A DNA stretch of 64,000 nt, taken from the NCBI GenBank assembly GCA_013397455.1, contig VYZB01000077.1, forward strand, positions 387,729-451,728. The letters are read 5' to 3'. The stretch's first letter is position 1. Each line of letters opens with the position of its first letter. The DNA is from Crotophaga sulcirostris (lineage: Eukaryota; Chordata; Aves; Cuculiformes; Crotophagidae). The position numbers and the translations under genes are program-made. The notes under the pieces were generated by a model. The model was given only the letters and a program-made list of their open reading frames with translations, did no database searches and was not told where the DNA came from. Positions 23,301 through 37,100 of the stretch are shown piece by piece.

Positions 23301-25882
23301 TAACATCACCATTAGAGTAAAGTCAGTACTTTAGGAGCATTTGCTATGCTCTGCTCAATATCTTTTTATTCATCATATGCTGCATATTAGTTATTTTAAC
23401 ATTTAGAAAGCTTAGCAATCTGGAAGTGTTCCAAACCATTGTTCAAGACAGCAGTTAGATATTTGGGTGGATCATGTAAAAACAGTGAAATGGCTGAGAA
23501 AGCATGTAAAATGTTTGTTTTAAGTAATATTACATCAATGGAAGAGACATCTGCAGCACTGGACTTTGTTTTAAACTTATTTAAACTTTTTTAAGTTAAT
23601 GTTTTACTATGTTTTTCTAAAACTGATTTGGAGGATCTAATATCATCTTATTTCTAAACAAGTGCATTGTTTTACCATTTGTTTAATTTTCTTTTCTGTT
23701 TCTCCGGTATTTGTAGGTAATCAGTTTTACAGTTGGCAGGTCCAAGGGAGTGGTGAACACCTGCCATTCAATGTTATTGTTGTTGTTTGGTTTTGTAACC
23801 TGATGTCAACTATCAGTATCTGTATTATATATTTTATTTTTCATTCATGTTATCGCTTGTATAAGACTATGTAAAAATAGGAGCAGTGATAGGCTTTGGA
23901 GGTGATATCCTCAGCAAAAGGGTACAAAATTACTTGTATCATATAGTGATTACGCAATATAAAATAATTCTGCCTGTTTACACAGTTGTTATCTATAAGG
24001 TTATATTCTAAATGGTCCCAAATGGAGAAAAAGAAATTTTAGGGACCCTGTCTTCTATCATTCCCAATAGCATTGTCTTGACTTTGTGCTTAGTTCTAGA
24101 GTTCTGTGCAGCATACACTAGCTTTGAACCAGTTGTTAAGACTGAGTAAAACACCTCTGGCATTAGAGTTCAGAGTCCAGCCAGGCTTTCCATCCCCACA
24201 ATGGTAGTGGGGAGGGCAGACAGGTGAATAATAGATATGTCTTTGTGAGTGGTGTAAGCGGATGCTCTAACTTTCTGAAAGCAGTATTAATTTAAGAGCC
24301 AAATGTGTGAGTAAATCGATTAAAAGAGTCACCTGTAAGCAGTTTGCTGACTCAGCAATGAGGAAGTTCAATTTTCACCATGTAGTTGAAAATGAGGATA
24401 TTAATTACTGGTAATATTTTTTTGAGTCTTCTTGGGGTAGACATTTTATTTAAAAATACTACTTGCACTACTAGGATTAGAGGAATCCTTTCTAGGAAAC
24501 TGGAAATTAATTTTCTTCTCCTCTTTGAATTTATTCTACATTCTGAGATGAATTTAATATGTACTGCAGATGATTTAAGCATTGAACCCTTTGATTTCTC
24601 TTGGGACTACTAAATTAGTTAAAAAACAGATTTATCATTCCTAGAAGGAAATGCCATATGGCTCAGGTTCACCCATGCTGTTTTCAGGTATATGCTAGAA
24701 GATTAAAGTATGCTATTAATATGAAATTACACATTGGAAGCTCATTTTTCAATTTATTAATAATAAGAAAGAGGTTTTCATCTTCTATCAGCAAACTGCA
24801 TACTCAGGTTTCCAACAAATGCTTCATTATGTATGAAAACTAGCCAGCTTCAGCCTAGTTTTGCACATTTCCGTGTACAGGAATATCAGCAAAACTGATC
24901 AAGTATGTCTCCTGTTTTCAAGCAGGTTTAGAGTTGGAATGTTTTCCAGAACTGTATTAAAAATATTGAAATGTAGACAAATTATTCTTAATCTACGTGT
25001 CACTGGAAATATTAAAATATAATTCACATTAATTATATTTTTAATCTTTACCCTAATTCCTGTTGATATTAATGATGACACATACATGCTTTTACTTGTT
25101 CTGTATAAATGTTGTCCAAGGCACGTGGCTATTTGCAAACTATTGGATGACATATATGCAGCCAAATAAATAAATAGATTCCTCTTCATTGAAGAGCAGT
25201 CAGTCACATAAAGAGTCAGTAGCAATGTGGCTGCAGGGCAATTGAAGGTTATTTAAGCACAGGCTGCCTTGTAATTCAGCAAACACTTGAAGCCAGCACT
25301 TGATTCAGTGCTGCTATCACAAGAAGTTGTCCTGCCCTTCTTTTGCCTCCCAACAGCTCGTTCTCATGAGCATCACTGTGTGGTCCTACAGGTGCTAGTG
25401 CTGGCACAAGCAGTAGAGCAGCTGGAGAGTACAAACAGCAGCTGTAAGTGGGAGAGAAAAGTACTTCTGGTGGTGACAGTGCTGACATAGGCTAGTTTAA
25501 ATTATTTGTGAAATAACAGCCTAAATTATTGTATGAGGTAGGAGGCAGAAGATTGTAGTCAAATATCGACCATGCTACTGTTTTGAAGTAGCAACTGTTC
25601 CTTATGGTTTGTAGATCGTTCGTGTGTATTCTATGCTAGCCACAGTTTCAAAGTCTAGGTCTGTACCTTCTTGAAAGGAATGGGTGAAAAAGAAGAGGAG
25701 GAGCATTACAGATGTGCTTTGTTTCTAAGTAAATTATGCAGTTTCATTTACAGTTACTGTGGAAAAAAGATACTGCTTCTAAATGCCTACTTTATTTTCC
25801 ACTGCAAAATATGTTAATGAAAATTGTGTAAACATCAAACCTGCTTTAGAGTAATGAGAGTGTTCTTTGTTTTTATTTTCAG

Positions 25883-26190
25883 CACCAAAGGGAATACTCC
25901 ATCTCTCTCCTGATGTTTATCAAGAGATGGAAGCAAGCCGCAACAAATCAGCCCCTGGTACCACTGTAAGCTATTTGTCGTCCAAAGAAATGAGCCAGAC
26001 TTCTAGCTCTTTCTTCAGCATATCTCCTACATCAAATAGCACAGCCACGATTGCCAGGGAACTTCTCATGAATGGAACATCCCCAACTGCCGAAGCCATA
26101 GGTCTAAAAGGAGTATCTCCTGCTTCCCCTTGTTCTGCAGTGCAGCCTTCAAAACAGTTGGAGTATTTGGCAAGGATTCAAGGCTTTCAG
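25883..26190 (+). CDS. STAU2: STAU2 coding exon: C-terminal region with Staufen-swapping motif
   Basis: This 308-nt exon completes the Thr codon split with the previous exon and then reads 102 codons to a GTATGG donor at 26191. It begins PKGILHLSPDVYQEMEASR, continues through a Ser/Thr-rich stretch (SSSFFSISPTSNS) and reaches TATIARELLMNGTSPTAEAI at 26041-26100 and PSKQLEYLARIQGFQ at 26146-26190. The last two blocks match the two helices of the Staufen-swapping motif, which in STAU1 mediates dimerisation with the degenerate dsRBD5 and helps recruit UPF1. The low-complexity Ser region is the least conserved part. The exon ends in phase 0; the last coding exon should follow but is not found by 64000. 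If the donor were ignored, 13 more residues (VWEGENEALQPES) would be read before TAG at 26230-26232. Confidence 0.95.
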
Positions 26191-29100
26191 GTATGGGAGG
26201 GGGAAAATGAAGCTCTTCAGCCAGAATCATAGCATTGCCATCAAGGTTTCATTCTTGCCCTCTTGAATGTGGGCATGCATGTAACTTATCTTGTAAAATT
26301 AGCTGGTGTCCAAGGCAGTTTCTGGGTCCAGGAGATACAACCCTGCACCAATATACATGTCCCCCCTTCTCTTTTTTGTTCCTTCCTTTCATTTTGCAGG
26401 CCATCTTCCCTTTGTTTACTCTCTTTAAGTAATTACAGGTTTAAATTATGCTTTTTACTTGCACTTCTTTGAGAATCTTCACCTCTTGATATTAGAAGCT
26501 TTATATATGGCTCTGGCCTTGATTTCTCTCTTCAACTCTAATCCAGAAGGTACTGGTGCACCACCTTAACTTTGTATTTGTCTTCTGATCATTAAAGCCG
26601 TTACTCTGCTTCCCACCCTGCACTTCTTCATTGTAACTTATAGAATAACGTTTTGATCAGAAGGTGCAGCCTAGGACCAGACCTGGTGTCAGAGCAGTGC
26701 AGAATGTTTTTGACATCACAGTCAATACTAGAGAATGTAAGATGTACCATACTGGGTCAGTGCGTGAGTCCTTCAGCACTGATGGCCTGTATCCAGCAAT
26801 GGCAAATTTCATAGGACAGTCACAGGCTCTGTAGTACATTCAGTCATTGCTGCAGTGTGGAAGTTAGGAAGAGGAAACCTCTTCCCAATCACTATTACAT
26901 GCATATATGGATAGTAGCTCATTTTACTGTGTTGCACCATTGGAGCATAGGACCAGCCATGTAGAAATATTCTTTTTCCTGTTGTAGTTTTTTGGGGTTT
27001 TGTTTTGGTTTGTTTGTTTTTGTTTTTTTCTTTTTCAGAGTTGTGAATCTGTTTCACTTGAAAAATTGATTTCGTATGTTCTAGTATATGTCATTTGATC
27101 ATGTAACCAAATTCTGGAAATGGGAGGTTTCTGTTAGAATTTTTTGCATGCCTAATAATGATTTTTTTTCATCAAAGCCCATGTAATTTACAAAGTATGC
27201 GGTTGTTGCAAGTGGTTTAAAAGAGGCTGCTAGAATTCAAGAAATAGTGTCAGATGTTCTGTTGGCATAAGCAGCATAGTTAAATTATGTTTGCAGACAT
27301 CAAATATCACCAGTTGTGGATTTGACCTAATGCTGTTTCTGTCTAAAATGTGCATTCAGCTTTCTTTTGGTTTTAATTTTTAAAGTGTCATTCTCGAGTC
27401 ATTAGTTTGAATGTCTCTTGATGCAAGAAATAGTAAAAGCCTAAGCCTCACCATAGTAGATTTAAGCTGCTAATAGGAATTCAGTTTCTCTGAGTTCTTT
27501 TTGTTACCTGCCTGTAGTAGAAACAGATGAATTATGGTGAAAAGAAATTCAATCCGTGGAGTTTTCACTGCTCGCTTTCACATCTTGTCAGATTGCTTGT
27601 GTCTACTAGTAACACTTTATTTCATAGAACTGATGCAAAATTTGTGTTACTGTTTTGATTCCTACTTGCCTACAGTATGTGGTTACTGTAAAATGATTGG
27701 TTGTGTTTGTCCTGGGTTTTTTCATGATTTGATTCTAGATGCTTTTGTAGAAAATGTTTTTAAAGGGTCTTACCTTGAGCCAAAAATTTTAATCCATTTC
27801 ATCCATAAACTAGACTACTATTTACTTGGCCCTGATACAAACAAAGAAGTTTGGTAGAGATTCCTGATTATTAACATCTATCCACTGTGTCTGTAACTGA
27901 TGGTTTTACATCATCCTAGCATGCTTTTTAACACCTCGCTTGAATAAGCCTGGTATTAATGTGAAACTCTGCCACTGCTGGGTGGCTGAGCTGAGGTGGA
28001 GCAGTGAACAGAATCTCTGTGGGAAATGGCTCGGTGGCCTGTCAGGTGCATATCACAGGTCTCTTCACCATTTCAGCCTAGAAAACTCTTTGTGTTTAAG
28101 AGTTTAAAAACAGATTTATTTACAGGTTAACTTTCTCAGGCATATTTACTAAGTAGAAAACTACTGCATTTGCAAACATCTAGCTTGTTTCATGTTTTCT
28201 GGATGACCCAAAATGATTTTTAAATTGTTAGCATGTATTTGTATTCTGGTCCAGATGATAAACATAGTTTTGTCTTTCATTGAAGAACGTATACATTCTG
28301 TTCTGTTACAATGTATTTTTGAATTTTTTAAAAAAATCAATAAATACTCATATGATGTTTCATTTGTAAATGTAAAAAGATGTTATTTGCTTATTTGAAT
28401 GGGTTTTTTGAACTTCTTTAGCTGCAGGGGACATGTCTTTAAAATGTGGTTACTTATTTAATTCTTCTAATATGTTTGTATATTATCTCAGCTATGTTCT
28501 GTTGTAAGCCCTTAATATTAAGAGTTATTGGGACCAATGTATGGAAAAGTACTAAAAAATTACATTTTTATGTTATTATTCTAAAGGTATTTGATAAGCA
28601 GCAGCTCAGTGTCACTGAAAACAGGTGTTTAGCTTGGACACTTTCAAAGCTCAGGCTTCAAATTACCAGTGTTAATTAAACACAAATGCTTCAAGGAAGC
28701 CTTTACAAACTCTGAATAAAGCATTTTTAGTGCTTGCTTCATATTTATGAATACAATCTACCAGTTAATTGTTTTGAAGACTTTGCCCGGAGGTTGTTTA
28801 AGGGAAAATTCTGCTTTCATAAAACTGTAAAATGACTATGCGGTATTTTTTGCCATTGTTTTGCAACTAGATTAGGAAAGTTACAGTTATTTTTGCTGAC
28901 CATTTAAGTGCAGTGAATTATTTAGAGTTTGTTTAAATTGAAGCATTCAGAGAAGCTGTTTACACATGAATAATTTGATCCTCTAGTTTTTACTGAGGTA
29001 AAACACAAGCTGCCAGTAGTCCTGTAGGAAATTCTCCTGGGAGTTTTCATGAAGCAAAGATAGTGAAATTTAAAAAACCAGGATTGGGTGCCCACAGTCA

Positions 29101-31533
29101 GTCCTAGTGTGCGGCTGGAGCTGTATTTGGCTCACTGCACTGGCAGGACTTGGAGAACTTAACTTTTTTTCCATAGTGGCTACATAATAAAACCTCGCAC
29201 AGGACATAGTTTCTACATAATGTATTTATTTGATTACAATGCTTATGCAATTTATCTCTCTCTTTATTTTCCCCTCTGCATTTGTTTGGTGATTAACTGT
29301 TCCATTTTATACATTGATGGATTTAAATGTTGTATTGTTGGGCATTCCTAAATGTTTCTCATTTCCCTAGCCAGTAGTGTAATGGTACATTTCTAAGTGG
29401 CTGCACATACAGGAGAGGTCCTCCTGCGCGTACTAGAGTCGTGTTTCCTTGCAGCACATACATGTCAGCTTGTGGTTTTGAACTGCTGGCAGAGGTGGGC
29501 CTAAACTGAGTTTCCGCATCTTGTGTAAGGACAGACATTGAGCTCAAACCTCTCCCTACGGTGGCTTTAAATAAAACAAACACTTTACTTTGCTTTGTTG
29601 GAGCCTGGATATGGAAATCCGTCTAGGAGTGCTTGGATCTCACTACTGAGACATGTGCATGTGGAAAATTTGAGGGAAATACAACTCAGAGTGAATTTCA
29701 AGAAAAGAGCTATAGTTTGGGTCTGATCTGTTTGTAATCACAAAAGTCTTGGAGCAGGTCAAACTTTAAAAAGCACCAAAATAGCATTTTCAAAATTGTC
29801 ACAGGCAGTATGGATGCTAATGGCAAACCATTTAGAGGTGTAAAATCATCCAAAAAGGTAGATTATTCTTGTGATTTTCATAAACACCTCTGCAGATCAG
29901 GACCTCACTTCCAATTCACTTGTAAGCCTGAACACCCTTCACAATGTTTAGCAAATTTGGGCTGTTGCCCCACATTGTGGACTTGTTGCCTGAAGTCAGT
30001 CATACTTTTTAGACTTCTCTCCTGTACTTTGTTGTCTGAAGCAGATGTGTCCTCACGTGCGATGGATTGTCATTCTGGTGTAACTGATAATTGTGCCTTC
30101 TTCAGTGTCTGCTGACTGCTTTTGCTGAAGGATGTAGTCACTGACAGGAAGAGTAAGAAGGTGTGAGCCTGGTTTCTTCAAACATGGAGTAGTGTGCAAA
30201 ACAGCTGTCGGTCATAGCTTAGGCCATGTTGTGACTGTTCCTGGTCTCTCTCAGATATAGCTGACTGCTGACTAGTGCAGCACCACAGAACTGGTGCCTG
30301 ACTTCCCAAGTAGAGGATGGAGGGTGACCTTTGCATCCGTCCCACCTGGATTTGTGAAGATTTGTGTGTCCCAACCCTGCTTTTACCCAAGATGTCTTTC
30401 TCTTTGACAAATATTGAATGCACTGTCAGAAATGGTTGACAGAGTGTTCATGATAGTTAAAAAGAGTTTCTGGTCATTTTAATAATGAAGAGTTTGGGCC
30501 TGAAACTCCTCCTCAAGCAAATCTTGTCACAGTCATGAAAATTGGATTTCAGTTCACTGGGAATTTTTAATGCAGAAGGAATGAACAAGGGATTCAGGGT
30601 TAAAACTAAAGAGAATAATTGGATTATAGATTATTGTCAACCCAACACATCTTTCATATCTTGAAATTTGATGCAATTGACTTTATCTTCCTTCATTAAC
30701 ATTTTGTGTCCAAGTATGCAGACTCATTGATGATGGCTGAAATAACAATTTCAATTCAAAAGTTCTTCTCCAAAGCAGGTCACAATTAAGAAATGTTGCT
30801 TACTTAGTTAAATTAAAATTCATTGGACTTCACTAGGTGGAAACAGCCTTCTTTTCATTAGTTCTTGTTCATTACATGACCCAGCAAAATTTGCATACTT
30901 AATATGTCAGAGCTCCCTGAGAGTCTTGATGTTAGCTATTTTCTTCTTTCTTATCTCTGAAGCTGTTTTTGACCTCGTTATAAGCAACAGCTTATCCCTT
31001 TGCAGTCTTTCTTTTTCTCTTCCAACAGCAAGCAGGATTTTTTTCAATTGAAGTTTCATCCATCTTTGTCAGCACACTAGGATGTTTCTTTTTTTATGAT
31101 CTTCAGTATGACTTAGGAACAGAAAACTAAGGCCAAATCATTTACTTGTACAAATTGTTCTATTTCTGAAGGCAAGGGATTGACACAGTATTTGTGGATT
31201 TGGGCATCAGGACTGCACTTTGAAATTTTCCATAAACTTGTCATGTTCACAAAAAAAATCATGATAAAAAGAAGACTACAGCAAGACATTTAGCAGTCTT
31301 TTGACCTTTTGAAGAACACAGGTCTCTGAATTAGCTTTGAAAATTGCAAGAATTCATTGGTACAGATTACAAGATTAGGGAGAAAAACAAGCAGGAAAAA
31401 AGTCCCAAGCATTCCCCATTGACACCAGATTTAAATAGCTACAGTAAAGGGAATTATGAGACAGTTTTTACTGTTCAGGTGAGTAGAAGTAAGGTGAAAG
31501 CATTCTGAGAAATGCTCAGTATCACATCCGTCT
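26191..31533 (+). other. STAU2: STAU2 last visible intron, part 1
   Basis: This is intronic sequence after the GTATGG donor at 26191. It is AT-rich with scattered T runs. Open frames at 27534-27857, 29359-29583, 29810-30115 and 30178-30423 show no recognisable domain, splice context or homology and are likely chance. I see no repeat that I can name in this stretch. Confidence 0.75.
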
Positions 31534-31764
31534 GCCTCAAGTCGCACCAGGGGAGGTTCAGATCAGGAAAAATTTCTTCACTGAAAAGGGTGGTTAGGCA
31601 CTGGCACAGGCTGCCCAGGGAGGTGGTTGAGTCACCATCCCTGGAGGCGTTTAAAAGATGGGTAGAAGAAGAGCTCATGGATGTGGTTTAGTAGTGAACA
31701 GGTATGGTTGGACTTGATGATTTCAAAGGTCTTTTCCAATCATGCAGTTCTATGATTCTGTGAT
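31534..31764 (+). repeat. CR1 LINE fragment, 3' end
   Basis: This + strand CR1 3' end opens with GCCTCAAGTCGCACCAGG, continues GGGGAGGTTCAGATCAGGAA, GGCACAGGCTGCCCAGGGAG, CCATCCCTGGAGGCGTTTAA and GGTTGGACTTGATGATTTCA, and finishes with the diagnostic TTCTATGATTCTGTGAT tail at 31748-31764. The intact terminal octamer repeat marks a complete 3' end; the 5' side is truncated. It is less decayed than the copy at 3141. Confidence 0.92.
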
Positions 31765-33613
31765 CTCATTCTAAGCAGAATCTCCCTGCTGAGGAGGCCA
31801 ATGGAAATAAATGAAAACAGACTAACAAGAATGCTGTGATGGAGGTGAAAGCTTCAATAGAGGGCTTTGAAGCAGCACATTAAAATGAAGCTTCTGTCGT
31901 TTCCCAGAAAATCAGTGGGTGTTTCCTGTCTCTGGGTCTCTGATGGACTATAGACTACCTTCCCACCCGAAATGTCCTGTCTCAGTTTTACAACAGATGA
32001 TCTTTTTTTTTTTTTGTGGTTGTTTTTATTTCCATTCCTCTTTCAGAATAGAAAACAGCAACCTATCTTTGCTTCTTTCAACCTTTCTCGTGACTCACAG
32101 CTTTGCATAAAATGGCCCCCCACTATGTCATTCACCTCTACTCTCCCTCAGTAATTATCTGCTGAGCCTACATTACAGATGTTTTAGCGGTTACGTTGTT
32201 TTGTGGCAATTGTGTTCAAGTGATCATTTACTTAAGGGTGAAATGGAGCCAAACTGTGGTAAATGAACAAAAACCAAACCGTCTCTTATGAGTCATGAAT
32301 GGCTGATGTGATTTTTCTCAGATTGCCTCAAGTCACTTTTTTGGAAAAAAGATAAGTAAAATTTTACTGTGTTTTGAGGGAAAGGGTTCTATGTACTGAA
32401 TTATAATAAATATAGTTGTCATTCTAGTGTTAGTTGTCAGAGAGAGTGTATTTTCAAAGTTGCCTGCAGATGAATGAATCATAAGGTGTGTTTTAGCGAG
32501 TCTTCTGGTAAGGCCAATGAGGAAAGGTGTAGCAAGTGCTAGAAACTAGAAGGTAAATCTGGATGGTACCGTTCTATCCTTGAAGGTATTGGCTGCAGAG
32601 AAATTTGTGGCCACTGTCAGCTTGGGACTGGAATCCCAGCAAATAGGCTAGTTCTGGGGAGCGCAAAGGTCTCATCATTCATTCAAATTGGAAGAACCAA
32701 ACAACAATTAAAGCTTTTGAAATTATAACATCAGGCTTCCTGGCGTTATTAATGTAAAATGGATTTGAAGGCTGGGTCAGCAAGCAGTTTTTATAAATGC
32801 TTCTTCAAAGAAGATCTTATCTCCAAAAATCAGGAGAAAAAAAGGATATTAGAAAGTGAAAATGTTTATAGAGTGATGTTAGAGAATACTTTTGGAATAA
32901 GGCTTTTAAAACAAATACTGCTTCATCCACATTTGAAATCGGCCTCCCCTGTAATTCCGTGCATCTAGCCCTCCTGCCCCTGCAAACCATTGCAGAGTTC
33001 TTTCCCAGCAGGACTAACCAGACTGCAAATATTAGTGAAGTTGTTCTAAAATAGTAGTATACAGTCATACCCAGAGGGAACTGTGATCAGCTGATTTGCC
33101 TTAACGGTAATACTCAAAGGGCAGTGGGAATTAATGACACTGATATTTAAAAATAAGTACTTATGAAACCCCTTGAAGTAGATCAAGAGTTACTGTGTTG
33201 CTGTTTATTATCAGTACCTGCTTCTGCAAAGCAAGCTGTGGAATCGAGTGTTTTGTTCCTGTTCTGGTGCCTTGGGTCTTATTCAAGTTTACTAGCATTG
33301 TACCTGCTCATTGGCCAGATTGTTGTCTGTAAAATGATGCGTGGAATAATGTTGTCTGTCACCACTTAAAATTTTGATATCTGGTCCTTTGCAGAGAGTA
33401 TTATCTTCCTGTGGGTTTGTACTATGCCATGCTCAGTGGCCAACAGCAATGTTTCTCTCTTATCCACAGGGAGTGTAAACACCTTTAGAAATAATTGACA
33501 AAGCACTTGTTATCTGAGTTTCAGTCTCTTGGATACATTTTTTTTCTAGCATCAAGTTTGCACTTTCACCAATTATGGAACTGTTGCCTGATGTTCAAAT
33601 TACTATGGACTGT
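31765..33613 (+). other. STAU2: STAU2 intron sequence between CR1 and LTR
   Basis: This stretch is AT-rich intronic DNA with a 13-T run near 32001-32013. Small open frames (31919-32154, 32759-33068, 33163-33369) have no recognisable family. I see no repeat or RNA gene here. Confidence 0.7.
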
Positions 33614-34196
33614 TGTTGTGGGTTAAGCCCAGAGGGCAGGTTAAGCACCAAACAGCTGCTCACTGACTGCCCCCTGAGGGAGATTCTTTCTAAGGGAAAG
33701 AATCAAAAGGGCATGAGTGAGAAAACTCATGGGTTGAGATAAAGACAAAATCTGTGTGTGCAAGCAAAGCAATATAAGGGATTCATTCACTACTTCCCAT
33801 TGGCAGGCAGGTGTTCAAACATCTCCAGGAAAGCAGGGCTCCATCACACATAACAATTTCTTGGGAACACAGATACTGTTAACACCAAATGTCCCACCTT
33901 CCTTCCTCCATCTTTGCCCAGGTTTTGTCACTGAGCAGGATGTCATAGATGTGGGAGATCCCTTTGGTCAGTTGGAGTCAGCTGTGTCCCCTCACAGCTT
34001 ATTACCCATCTCCAACCCACTCACTGGTGGGGCGGTGTGAGGAACAGAAAAGGCCTTGGTGCTCTGCAAACAGTGCTCAGCAATAGGTAAAACATCGGTG
34101 TGTTATCAACACTGTTTTGGTCACAAAGCCAAAAAACATAGTGCTGTACAAGCTTCTGTGAAAAAAATTAGCACCATCCCAATCAAAACTAGTAAA
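33614..34196 (-). mobile_element. Solo LTR of an avian endogenous retrovirus (degenerate)
   Basis: About 583 bp match, as I remember it, a solo LTR family abundant in neoavian introns; read on the - strand it would run from about 34196 to a CCACAACA end at 33614. Recognisable blocks on the + strand include GGGTTGAGATAAAGACA, CACTACTTCCCATTGGCAGG, CATCTCCAGGAAAGCAGGGC, CCCTTTGGTCAGTTGGAGTC, CTGGTGGGGCGGTGTGAGGA, AGAAAAGGCCTTGG and GTTATCAACACTGTTTTGG. Orientation is inferred from where the family carries its TATA and polyadenylation signals; in this copy both sites look mutated. No internal retroviral genes flank it and I see no clear 5-bp target duplication. Two open frames (33756-34040, 34056-34430) overlap it antisense and are not genes. 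Confidence 0.75.
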
Positions 34197-37100
34197 GCTT
34201 TTTACACTTCACTGGCATCTTTACAGTTGTGTGCCACTGGACAGATGTCAGGAAACCGGAGAGCTCCTTTTATCCATGTGAACTTACAGTCATTGTGCTC
34301 TGAAGAAAACTTATACCCTTTTATCAGGTTATTTGCTACAGAACTTCCCCATTTGTTCCAGACAACAGTTATTTTTATTGTATTAAGAGAGACAGACACT
34401 TCCTCCCAGGAAAAGCAGCAGGTTAGTTAGGATTTTGATAATTTTAGTGGCATCTCTTCTTTGCACAACACCAGGCTACCTGTTAATTGAGAGCCCTTAC
34501 CTGGCTCTCAGAAACTTGCAGGTGTCCTGCTACACTGAAAATCAACTTGATGTAAAATGGCTGGTTTATGTAGTTAAGCACTTCAAGGTCTCCAAACACT
34601 AAGTTATACATGAAAAACCAAAAGCAGGAAAACCTGTGGGCAATATGAATTAAAAGGAGAGATAAAGCAGAACAAGCTGATAGGAAGAATTGTTTTTGAA
34701 AGAGCTTGATGTTTTTTTTATATACCTGGACTTCATTGTGTTCTGGTATATAGGTTTTTTTTTAATCAACTGACTTCAAAGGGAAGGTAGACAGTACCAC
34801 AGTTGATGGCAGTGACCCAGGGTAGGTCTACAGGTAGTAGGTTTATTAGTTTCTATTTATTTCAGAAATGTTTCTGGGGACTGTAGATCATGTAGTCCAT
34901 ATTATCCTATTTTTAACCTCAAAGAAAGCCAAAATAGTGGTAGTCATTCTGCAAAAAATGAATTGTAAGAATCATTCTCATACTAGTTACGTGAGGAAAG
35001 ATATGAAAGTCTGGAAACCTAGCGTGTTCATTCACAGGGCATACTTTAGGAGGTAATGTTTGCTGCAGGAAGAATATTTCTGAATTAATTTAAGAGTATG
35101 CAGAATTAGGAAAACAAATCTAGCTACAACTGTTCTAACCAGTGTCACCTGTCTCTCTCTTACATGGAAGAAAGCCCTGTATTAAGTGCTGGTGAAGATT
35201 TGCTGCTCTTGCCTCCAGAAGAAGCCAGGTGCTTCTTTTTAGTTTCTGTTTCTAAAAGGAAAGAAGGTTAATGGTGTAGTGTGGGTCCCTAGATCTGGTG
35301 TGGATGTCGCCTTGGTAACATTTTAGCTTTTCTCCTGGGCATCTTGCAAATAACAATTTGAAATCCTCCCACGTATCCTTGTGTGTAACTTGATCCATGG
35401 AAAAAATGTGAATTAGATTTCATAACGAATTTTAGAATTTAGGGGGTTTATGTCTGAAAGTTTAAACGCTATCAGGATCTCTCTTGCTCAATACTGCAGC
35501 CAGCACTAAACGCACCGGGCTGCATTCTCTGCCAAAATCTTTCATTGTAAATCCTAACGTGACTTGATAACTTAGCGACAGACCTTGACTTGGAATACAG
35601 CCAAAACTGAAAGAGTGGAAGTTTCAGCTGGCAAAAACTGAAGGTGCAGTGCTGAGTTCCTAGCAGAACGAGGTTCACTTTTAATGATAATAAGGGAACT
35701 TAGCTCTCAAGCAAAAATCTTTAAAAAGAGAAGCAACAAGAAAAGGTGAAGAAGGAGAAAAGGGTTCCAGTTTACTCCCCTCTCTGTGGCTGAAGCCAAG
35801 GCTTTCAAAGAGAATGGGGGGTTTGGCTGTTGTCTCCTTCAGTCTCATTCAGAATTGTGAGGACAACAAGGCAGGATAATGTTCAGAAGTGAAGTGATTT
35901 TTTCTTGTTTTAATTAAAGGAGAGTGGGGGATTCTTTCTGTGTACTGCCCTATATCTAGGTTAGTGTGCAAAATCAAGTGTCTGTACCATCATCAGACTT
36001 TTCAGCAAACTTCGTAATGAAAAAGAGCATATATGAAAATATGTTTTTATTGATGCTCTTGCTAGAAAGTGATTTTAAATCTGGACTATTTTCTGTCTCC
36101 AAACTAACTAAATTCCTCTCTCCCTTTTGTCAGTTGTTCAGGATAATACCCAAGACACACGCTCCTCCACAAATGCTCTGTACCATGGTTGTCCTCTTTG
36201 TACTTTATTAGCAGTACACAAATTCCCTCACCTCCCTGATTTTTTTAGGCCATGTGATGAAAATAGGAGATCCCAGGATTGCCAGATTCTCATATTTCCT
36301 TTGATTGTGAATTATAAAATTTCAACTCATCTTCCTGAAGTGCAGTATTTACCTGAATGGGTGAATGGATCAGAGTCAGACAAGTTGTTTCTGCAAAAAA
36401 CATGACAGGTATAACGTATATTATTTTGTAGTGCTTTACAGGGGTTAATTTCTGAATAATTTTTTTTAATCATGTTTTTCTTACTCATTTTTGGGGAGGA
36501 ACATTGTATTCAGTGTTTTAGGTCACGGTAGTTGATCTGTTCTCTGCTATGCCTACAAAAAATACGTATCTTAGTTATAGAGTAGAGCAAGTGAACAGGG
36601 TAACAAGGTACTCTTCAATGTAAGTGTGATTTTTTTATGGAAAGCCTTGTTCTATCTCCTGATTTCAGCTTCTGTATGAGATAGATGGATCTCTACACCC
36701 TTGAATGCCAGCCACTGAAAATATGGATGGTTGCTTTGCATGCACTCCACAGGAACACTATATTTATAAATACGTTCCTGAGTTAAGGTTTAACAGATGG
36801 AAGGTAAACAGTAAGCAACTTACTGTACTGATCATCATGTAGCAGTGGTGTTAGCTGATTTTCTCTTAATTAAAACCACACATTACATCCAGAGGTAGGA
36901 CGGAGCTCGGTCTCCCTTGCTTGACTGGGAGCAACTTTCCAGATCTCATGCATCACTGAAGCAGGAACTCTGAATTCAGAGGATGTCTAAATAGCACGAA
37001 AAAGAAGGACGTGCAAGCTTCTTTGGCTCAGATAATAAACTTCTTCATTTAGCAGATATTTGTGTGTTCTCTTTGGAGACTGTATCAAGTAAGTTTTTTC

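Larger units (their letters stand above)
13040..25882 (+). other. STAU2: STAU2 intron (12843 bp)
   Basis: This long intron runs from GTAAGT at 13040 to TTTTATTTTCAG ending at 25882. It holds a degenerate - strand CR1 (13325-14205), a + strand CR1 (14490-14725), a short - strand CR1 (16328-16494), a foldback (17600-17805), an AT palindrome (22977-23001) and an ancient retroposon-like tail (23221-23300). The remainder, including 17806-22976 and 23301-25882, is AT-rich sequence in which I identify no gene. The - strand 150-codon frame at 21322-21774 is discussed as rejected. Confidence 0.85.

Noticed and set aside
27534..27857. 107-codon Cys- and hydrophobic-rich open frame
   Set aside because: The composition follows from T-rich DNA; there is no start context, domain or splice evidence.
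29810..30115. 101-codon Cys-rich open frame
   Set aside because: Cysteine spacing matches no family I know, and the length is within chance expectation.
33756..34430. Two + strand open frames (94 and 124 codons)
   Set aside because: Both overlap the LTR and run opposite to its inferred direction; the second continues into unique intron. No retroviral protein domain is visible.
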